A stretch of DNA of 64,000 nt from Caenorhabditis elegans (taxonomy: Eukaryota > Nematoda > Chromadorea > Rhabditida > Rhabditidae). Location: assembly GCF_000002985.6 (NCBI RefSeq), contig NC_003283.11:7006001-7070000 (forward strand), given 5' to 3'. Shown here piece after piece: positions 56,788 to 64,000 of this stretch; the first letter of the stretch is position 1, and every line of letters starts with the position of its first letter. The notes below the pieces were generated by a model that saw only the letters and a program-made list of their open reading frames with translations, was not told where the DNA came from and did not search any database. The position numbers and the translations under genes were made by a program.

Positions 56788-57147
56788 TACACTCAAAATA
56801 AAAAAACTGCGTGGCGTGTACTGCAGAAAACCTCATATTTAGGCCCCGCCTTTTTCTCGTCCACTCACGGAGAAAAGGCAAAAATTTGGGGACCAACCAA
56901 TATCAGGCCGCCGACATCCTACGGGTTCCGCGCGCCGCTATGTTTAACTCGCTGTGGGCGTGGCGAGCTGTCTCCGCCCGCTGCGAGTTAAACATAGCGG
57001 CGCGCGGAACCCGTAGGATGTCGGCGGCCTGATATTGGTTGGTCCCCAAATTTTTGCCTTTTCTCCGTGAGTGGACGAGAAAAAGGCGGGGCCTAAATAT
57101 GAGGTTTTCTGCAGTACACGCCACGCAGTTTTTTTATTTTGAGTGTA
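56788..57147. mobile_element. Perfect 360-bp palindromic foldback element
   Basis: Two arms of 165 bp (56788-56952 and 56983-57147) are exact inverted copies by eye, with a 30-bp spacer. The ends read TACACTC...GAGTGTA. GC-rich arms contrast with the AT-rich neighbourhood. No coding function; the matching 73-codon frames on both strands are artefacts of symmetry. It lies between Serinc and TMEM258, ending 32 bases before the TMEM258 ATG. Confidence 0.95.
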
Positions 57148-57179
57148 GTTGAAAATTTTTTTTAAAATTATAGATCGCC

Positions 57180-57537
57180 ATGGATATTTCCAAGATGAAC
57201 AGATACACCGCTCCAGTAAACTTCGCGAGCCTTCCACTGCTCACCACGTTTCTCTGTGGAGTTGGTCTTCTTCTGCTCGCCACGTTCACCATGATCCAGG
57301 TTCGTGACAGCGGTACTTTTTTTCTAGTCAAAATGGCATGTTAATTTCAGTTCGATTCGTAAAATTCATTCTGAAATTGTAGAACCTCAAAAATAATTTT
57401 TATACTTTTCTTTCCAGGTTACATCGACGAAATACAACCGTAACCTTCTGAAGGAACTCTTCATCGCCGCCACATCATCAGTCTTCCTTGGCTTCGGATC
57501 GGTCTTCCTTCTTCTCTGGGTTGGAATCTACGTTTAA
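57180..57537 (+). CDS. TMEM258 homologue, oligosaccharyltransferase subunit
   Basis: Two exons (57180-57299, 57418-57537), 79 residues. TMEM258 is a small two-helix subunit of the oligosaccharyltransferase in the endoplasmic reticulum, needed for N-glycosylation. Matches to the human protein are clear: MNRYTAPVN near the start, [14 protein letters not shown] between helices, and [15 protein letters not shown] at the very end. The start is the first ATG, preceded by an AAATTATAG acceptor-like site. A perfect palindrome lies directly upstream, inside what should be the promoter or 5' leader. Codon use is that of a strongly expressed gene. Confidence 0.95.
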
Positions 57538-57814
57538 AGGCTTGCATCAATGCAAAACATACTTGGGACAATGTGATATTTATATAGATCAAAACTCTTG
57601 GATTTACCTTTAAATTATTAATTATGGTTACAGCTTTTTCATTGTTGAATGCCCGGGCACATTGAATTGCTTTTGTTTAAAATTATTGCCAAAAACAGTA
57701 ATAAACTATTTATTTGGGAAACCCGTAAATCAATTCAGACAGAATGTGCGAATGGGATAGAACATAAGACATAGGACCCGCAAAATAGGGAAATTTGGAA
57801 CTGAATTTACAAAG

Positions 57815-59320
57815 TTATGAAGATTCCGAGGATCTACAAAATTGCTGGCATTCTGAGCGATTGTTGAACTGATTCTGATTTCCTCCACATTTTTGTACGC
57901 CAAATGGATAACATTCTTGAGTTGCCACGTCGAAATAGTATCTGGTTGAAAGATTATCAGGTGTATTCGCCGAAAAGTCGCACAACGCAGAATCTGAAAA
58001 AAAAAACGAAAGTTTACGAGATCATATCACAAATTCGTGGCATTCTCAAGCTCTTTTACGGATAATCTCCGATTTGTTTGACGTCTATTGTTTGTCTATG
58101 CGAAGAAACACTACTTGCAACAAATCAGAAACCAGGGCGAAAAATCAACAAAAGTCTGCGGTTATCTATAGTTTACTCAATTTTTTAGAACACATAATTT
58201 CTGATTAAATAAAGTTTTCGATTAAAAAAATGTGTATCTGCTTATTCCGGGAACACAAAATTCCGAGACTGCTTATTGCGCAACATATTTGACGCGCAAA
58301 ATATCTCGTAGCGAAAACTACAGTAATTCTTTAAACGAATTTTTTCTCGAAATAGCAACAGCGATGTTCCATTTATTCGCTTTGTTTTCCCCCTTTTTTC
58401 ATAATTTTAACATTCTATTGATAAATAAATTATTTTAACTCAATTCGAAAATCGAGCCCGTAAATCGACACAAGCTCTACAGTAGTCATTCAAAGCATTA
58501 CTGTAGTTTTCGCTACGAGATATTTTGCGCATCAAATATGTTGCTCAAAACGCTTTCTCAGAATGTTTTGTTCCCGGACTATGTATCTACTTAAAAGTTA
58601 AAGGCACATTCATTTATGTCTCGGTACGAGAAGAAAAATGTAGTATTACACTGATATTCTTCTCGAGACAAGCCCGAATAAATGTATGCGCCTTTAAACA
58701 CCGCTACCGTACCCGCGAGTTCTTTCAACTGAATGTTTTTTTTTCAAAATTTAAGATTGATTTTGATTCTTTATTCAAAAATTCTGAAAACACGAAGGCG
58801 AAGAAAATCTGAGAAAACTGCAAAAAAAAAGTTTACCGTACTCGCGGGTACGGTAGCAAATAAAGTTTGTCTCGTGCCAGGACCCTGTGCCGTAATTTTA
58901 ATTGGAATGCAACATAGAAAAATTAAAATTAACTACTAGAGTAATGATCAAAATCTGAAATTTCATGGGAATTTGTTTTAAAGATTGTTTGGAAATATTT
59001 TTGAGTTACGAATAATTTATATTTTTTTATTAGAAAATCTCAAATAGGTGTTCTAACTATTTCTAATTTGATGTGATTACCAGAAGAAAATTAAAAATTC
59101 CTTCGTAGAATCTTAGAATCTATAGAAAAAGCCATGAAAAAAGATGAATTCACAAAAATCCTAATAGTAAGAATTAACACAAAAAATAATAAAGTTTACC
59201 TGGCGGTAAGTAGCAAATACTTGGATAAGTGACTGGCGATGGGAAAACTGGCGGATCTGGATACCTGGATTTGGCTTCTATTGCCACTGCCGTTATCAGG
59301 AGCAGGATCGGTAAGTACAT
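57815..59320 (-). CDS. Secreted single-domain Kunitz (BPTI) protein
   Basis: Two exons (59320-59200, 57993-57815) give about 99 residues. The signal peptide is MYLPILLLITAVAIEA, followed by a Pro-rich linker. All six Kunitz cysteines are there: ICYLPPDSALC (first two), RYYFDVATQECYPF (third), KCGGNQNQF (fourth) and SECQQFC (last two). The aromatic YYFD and GGN signatures are intact. Such proteins usually inhibit serine proteases outside the cell. The residue after the second cysteine, where a trypsin inhibitor has Lys or Arg, is Asp, so it may not inhibit trypsin-like enzymes. The 1.2 kb intron holds a foldback repeat and smaller palindromes. Confidence 0.88.
58242..58583. mobile_element. Foldback (MITE-like) repeat, copy 2
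   Basis: Inverted repeat with arms sharing CCGGGAACA, GCAACATATTTGA, GCGCAAAATATCTCGTAG and CGAAAACTACAGTAAT. Same family as 50270-50630 but better preserved. It lies inside the Kunitz gene intron. Confidence 0.85.
58597..58860. repeat. Two short imperfect palindromes
   Basis: The first (about 58597-58698) pairs TTAAAGGCACATTCATTTAT with a later AATAAATGTATGCGCCTTTA. The second pairs ACCGTACCCGCGAG (58707) with CTCGCGGGTACGGT (about 58843). Both resemble dispersed nematode repeats. Confidence 0.7.
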
Positions 59321-62300
59321 CTGAAAATCGTCACAAAAATAGGGGAAAACATGAACATAACACAAGATATAGAAATGTGATGAGCCGGTTGTTATAAGAG
59401 AACATTAGAGCGGAGAAAGGCAGGAAGAACAAATAGGCAAATAATCAAACGGGAATTTTTTAAGTTTATCAACGAGATTTCGCGTTTTTTGTCTTGATAC
59501 ATACGAGAAAACCGTAAGATATGTTCATTTATTGTGATTTTTTAAGGGAAAAAAATGGAGAAATAGAAGAAAAGAGCAACGATTGATGAAAGGTGGAGAA
59601 CTGGTTCTACCACAGTTTTCTTCACAATGTTTTGCTTCTTGTGTTGCGGGCAAAGTGGAATGTGTCAATACAGGAGCAAATGATCATCTCGAGAGCCGTG
59701 AGTGAGAGCATGTGTTGACTAACATATTGATTTATCGCGGAAACGGAAATAAGAATTTACTTAAAATAATGTAGTCTCAATATTTGTTTTTAAAATTTTA
59801 TTTTGAGACACACTTTTGGGTAGCCAATTTACAGTTCTTCTATTGTATTGTATTAAAAAAACAAATATGTACTTATATCAAGGCACATCAAATGTTTGCC
59901 TGCCTGTTTCAAGGCAACTTATGCCTACCGGCCTCCTACTTCCAAAATACACCTGAACATTTTCTTCTTGAAGGAACGTTCAAAAAACTGGCTGAAATTT
60001 GAAAAATCGTGTAATTGCAATAATTGTAAGAAAAAAAGGAAACTGGCGTTACCTAATCAGGCAGGCTCGGTCGTCTGAAGAACAACCTACCTACCTTTGA
60101 ATCCACACAGTGCACTTCAGAGTTTTGACACTTCTAACCCTTTTTATGTGAGTCTGTGAAAATTCACAAGATTCACAACTTCCCCTGCCACTTACAAGGA
60201 AAATGTTTCGGCTCTTTTTTTTCAAACTCTTGATGATTTTAAGGGTGTCTAGCCAAGTTTACAAATTTCTGAACAAGGGGGAAAATTAATTGAAAATAAT
60301 TCAAAAAAAAAGGTTACCTAGGAATAAAAATCTATGAAACTACGAAAATTTCAAAACTGAGCGGATCGTCACACTGTACACATAGCTGATGTATTGGCCA
60401 TTTGTTCTACAAAAACTTTTTGCGCAAAACATATGGTAACTTTTGAAACGACCTGTGTCGTCGTGTTTCATGTGGGGGCCGCCTGTCTACCTGTTCGTAA
60501 TTATCGCATTATTGTGGATTTTTCGGAGAATGACCACCAATATACAAAGTAGGTTAGAAGGCCCGGTAATTCGTAGAAATGGGAAGGTGACCGTTCTTCA
60601 GTGAATTTAGTAAAAAAAAACATGGAGAAAGGGAAAACAGATCATCAGAACAAATAAGGAAAGATCTAGAAAGGTTTCTGAACATTTTAGAAAACACGAC
60701 AAAAATAAAGAAGCCAATCAAGACTTTTCCTATCATCAATGATTTCACTGATTTCTCGTGAAAGCCCAAAAGGCAGAAAAACGAAAAAAAAAGTGAAGAG
60801 AATGGAGAGAAGGAGACAAAGATCGGTGGTACCTGATTGACTACATTGTAATAATATTGCCATTAGTAAAAAGACAGAAGAATAAGCCGAAGAGGTAGAT
60901 CTTAGTGTGTGTGTGTGTGAAACCAGGTCGATTCTAGTTTCGAGAAGAAGTCACACAGGGGTTGGGAGAGATGGTGATGATCTAGATTAAATATTATTCA
61001 CTGAAAATTTGTAATAATTTTGGACGGAAAATGCTGTAATATTCAGATGTTTCAAATAGTTTTAAACATGTTTTACTTGAATATATTTTCGCTTTAAAAA
61101 ATTGGCTGATTTTGTCAAAAATTCAACTCGCGTCATTCTTCTTATTTGAATTACCTACCTAAACATAGGTACAAAAATGAATGCCTACAAGATGGTCAAC
61201 TCCTGATTTATGCCTACAAAAGTGACACGTTGCCAAACTACTCGAGAATTTTTTTTCAATTTTTAGGCGAACTTATAGCAGATAATTTTAAATGAGAGAT
61301 ACGTGTTCTCTATAATACCAAGCACACGAGTTTCCGTCAAGATGTAGAAAATAGGTGGCAGGCAGGCATGCACGTTGGTAGGCACTCACTTGATACTGTT
61401 GTTTTTGTACACATGGAATGATATATAAGTAGAGTGCCTCTTGGTATTTACCATTAACATGTTCCTACCTATTTCTAAATAGACATATTTTAATTGCATG
61501 TCTACTTGTCGAACCGACATTTTTTTTCGAAAATGCATTAGTTACACTTCAGAATAAATATTTGGAACAAGTTTAAAAAAAAGCTGTGGAAATTCAATGA
61601 ATTAAGATTTCAAAATTTTTCCACAATACTTTATTTCACTGAATCATAATATCGGGACTGACTACAATTAAAATTTGGTAATTTATCATTAAATTAATAA
61701 CTATGAAACTACAGAGAAAAACAAACAAAATTGACAATTTTAGCAAAACAGAAGATAATCGATATAAAGTCAAAACATTTGAAGTTTAGTAAAAGACCAA
61801 ATTGATCACATGTTTTTCCGTCAATCTCATTTTCTAACCTATTTTTCCTCCTATTTCCAAAGCCATTACTGTCTTTAAACATATACCAAGATGTGTCCTA
61901 GAAGATAACAACGGACTTTCAAGATGATTCTTTTATGCTATTGAATCGGGGAAAGTTGTATCTGAAACCTTATTTTACAGCGAAAAACTGAAAATTGACC
62001 AGAAAATGGAACGGTAGCAAAATAAAGAGAAGAAAGGACACATTTTCTGTTTTTGACGACCCGGCAGGCAATTTATGGAAGAAACAAGTTTCGATGCCCC
62101 GTACCTTTTTCTTATTCTCTCGTTTTCTTCTTCTTCTTCTTCTGAAGACTTCACGCCTTGAGGCATTCAAAAATTGGGCCAATAAAAATAGTTGATCAAG
62201 GCAGAGGATGGCATCGCTTACTTTTTATATTGCACGTCTTAAAATCCGATTAAGAAGAGGACAATGGCATGCTAGTTTAGTATTGAAGGCTTTTGGTAGA

Positions 62301-63747
62301 TGGAAAATGACTTTTTTGAAAAAAAAAAAGGGAAGTAGGGGAGTAGAGAAATGAACTAATCGAATTATACATCCATTATCCGGAATTCGGCTTCAAGTTC
62401 GACAACTTCACTTAAAAATTGTAGTAGAAGAAACTTCTGTTTTTTGAGTAAAAGTCCGGGATTTAATAATAAAAAATTTACATCGGTCTATCGGTAAAAC
62501 CGCCTTTGGAAGGTTATCAAAACTAATTTCATTTTAAATTTTCCCGACATGAAATATTGTACATTAGAGGCCGCCTGAAAGCCTATTGCTCATTGCTTTT
62601 TGGTCGGTCATTTTTCGAAAAAATCAGTTATTTCAACGATTCCAACAAATTGTCTTAGAATTTGATTTAAACAATTTTTATTAAAATTTAGTATCAAACG
62701 AGTTCTAAATTAACTTAAAGAGCTTTTCTTTAAAAAAATTTGACAACTGTCAAAAAATTTTGAAAATTCGTAATCTTATCAAATATTCAAGAAAAAAAAA
62801 TTTCAGATTTATAACATTAGGAGAATTGTAGGAATTCATCAAATTTGTTCTGGAAATTAAATTTTCAAAAGTGCACTTGAATTATGTTCTAACTATTTCA
62901 ACGCAATGAAACTAGATTAATCCGGAAAATTAGACGCCTATGAGAATAGTAATTAAAAAATGAAACACCGACTCTTGACACATATTCTTGCAAATTCTCG
63001 AGAAAGTTGCGAATTGAACAAGGACACAACGGAGAAAGTCGGACGGACGGGTGTCCTGAAGAAAACCAATCTAGATTTTCATCGAACAACATGAATATAA
63101 TCCACCCAAATAATAAGAATAGAATCGTTGCGCCAGGATACATCAAGAGGTGAAAGTACAAATTACGATGCATGCTGACCGCAAAAAAAGCATCACTCGC
63201 ACAAAAAAAGTCATGTTGAATTGAAAGAGAATTGGTCATGAATGGCGGCTCGTGGCGACCGGACACTGTCTTTTCTTGCCTCTTCGCCACGAATGCAATT
63301 CCCAACAGTTATCTGATCGAAAAAGGACGGAAGACTGGATGTGTTCGGTTGAGAACAATATGACTTTTACGTTTTTTTTTCTGCAAATTATTATTTTGAA
63401 ATAGAAAGGAAATCTTACTAATCTTAGGATTAATCGGCAAATTGTGTGTTTCGGTTTGCTTGCTGAAGCGGATGATTGTTCAGGAACGTGAAGGTTTTGA
63501 TTCAAAACGATTCAGTTTTAGCTTTTTCGAAATGAGAATTACAAGAAAAATAGGATCGGAAGTTTCATGAGAAACAACACCACAGGAGGGAGGGCGTCGA
63601 TTATTTGCATTTCGCATTTCGCGACGAGCTGGCCAACCTTTTCTCTTCGTCGATCAAAAGAAGCATTGTTATGTTTTCTTTGAGGCTTCTCGTGTTCTTT
63701 TCGGATTATCATTAGTGTGGTTGTTTTAGAATGCAAAAAAAATAAAC
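59321..63747. other. 4.4 kb gene-poor stretch
   Basis: The first few hundred bases should be the promoter of the minus-strand Kunitz gene. Scattered TGCCTACC-like motifs occur at 59895-59935, 60055-60095 and 61150-61390, and a (GT)n run lies near 60905. A 113-codon minus frame with a true ATG (63240-62898) has a hydrophobic stretch (ATILFLLFGWIIFMLF) but no other support. No other gene seen. Confidence 0.4.
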
Positions 63748-63818
63748 TTCCCATGCCGGGAATCGAACCGGGCCGCGTGGGTGAAAACCACGAATCCTAA
63801 CCACTAGACCACATGGGA
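63748..63818 (-). tRNA. tRNA-Glu (anticodon TTC)
   Basis: The acceptor stem TCCCATG pairs with CATGGGA. The anticodon arm is CGTGG-TTTTCAC-CCACG with anticodon TTC, reading GAA. A-box (TGGTCTAGTGG) and B-box (GGTTCGATTCC) are present. The T arm reads CCCGG-TTCGATT-CCCGG, which leaves a C-C mismatch and makes the gene 71 nt, one less than the usual 72 (CCGGG expected). It may be a slightly defective copy. Confidence 0.9.
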
Positions 63819-64000
63819 GGACGAGAAAACTCGTTTTCCGGCTCAACAGGAGGGTCAACATGGGACAATGAAATGTATCACTTTTTCATGTATTTTATTT
63901 TGGGCTTCGTATAATAAAAGATGACATCGGAAATAAGAAAACAAGGTGAATATACCAGCTAGTTACGGATTAATGCAATTTTCCTCAAAAAACCGCGACC

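Noticed and set aside
56811-57124. Identical-looking 73-codon frames on both strands
   Set aside because: They arise from the perfect palindrome and are not genes.
62898-63240. 113-codon minus frame with a hydrophobic stretch
   Set aside because: True ATG, but no splice sites, signal peptide or recognisable domain.

Overview
The window looks like nematode nuclear DNA, almost certainly Caenorhabditis elegans. It is AT-rich, with short introns (often 45-55 nt) bounded by TTTTCAG acceptors. It carries nematode-specific chemoreceptors, SXP/RAL-2-type small secreted proteins, a mariner transposon and foldback repeats. The cluster of MED6, Serinc and TMEM258 orthologues suggests chromosome V, but that placement rests on memory. 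All gene models were spliced by eye; where I say a model is in frame, I added the exon lengths and checked every junction phase.

Left part (1-16 kb): a small SXP/RAL-2-like secreted protein gene; two paralogous genes for secreted proteins with a furin-type RVKR site and extremely Lys/Asp/Glu-rich tails; an srw-type receptor; an FkbM-type methyltransferase-like gene on the minus strand; a decayed coding remnant; an srsx-like receptor; and, convergent to it, a 580-residue membrane protein that has the twelve-helix layout of Patched/RND proteins but almost no extracellular loops.

Middle (16-31 kb): a minus-strand gene for an unrecognised secreted protein, and a large minus-strand gene (22408-29352) for a two-pore-domain potassium channel with a roughly 1000-residue acidic tail. 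That tail holds about thirty copies of a QT motif resembling dynein light chain LC8 binding sites. From 31 to 40 kb I see essentially no genes, only repeats and a 17-base poly-G run.

Right part (40-64 kb): an orphan receptor with a previously hidden secreted-peptide gene nested on the opposite strand in its third intron; a protein joining a DDX1-like SPRY domain to a Schlafen-type AlbA_2 domain; four more SXP/RAL-2-like or related small secreted genes plus an unlisted 67-residue secreted peptide; a full-length mariner element broken by one stop codon; a probable two-gene unit ending in Mediator subunit 6; a divergent promoter; Serinc; a perfect 360-bp palindrome directly upstream of TMEM258; a Kunitz inhibitor; a 4.4 kb gene-poor stretch; and a tRNA-Glu with a slightly short T arm.

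The window is not one pathway. The common themes are secreted small proteins with strong TATA boxes, membrane receptors and channels, and a few conserved housekeeping genes on the right (OST subunit, Mediator, Serinc). The best candidates for something undescribed are the loop-less RND protein, the QT-rich channel tail and the SPRY-AlbA_2 fusion.
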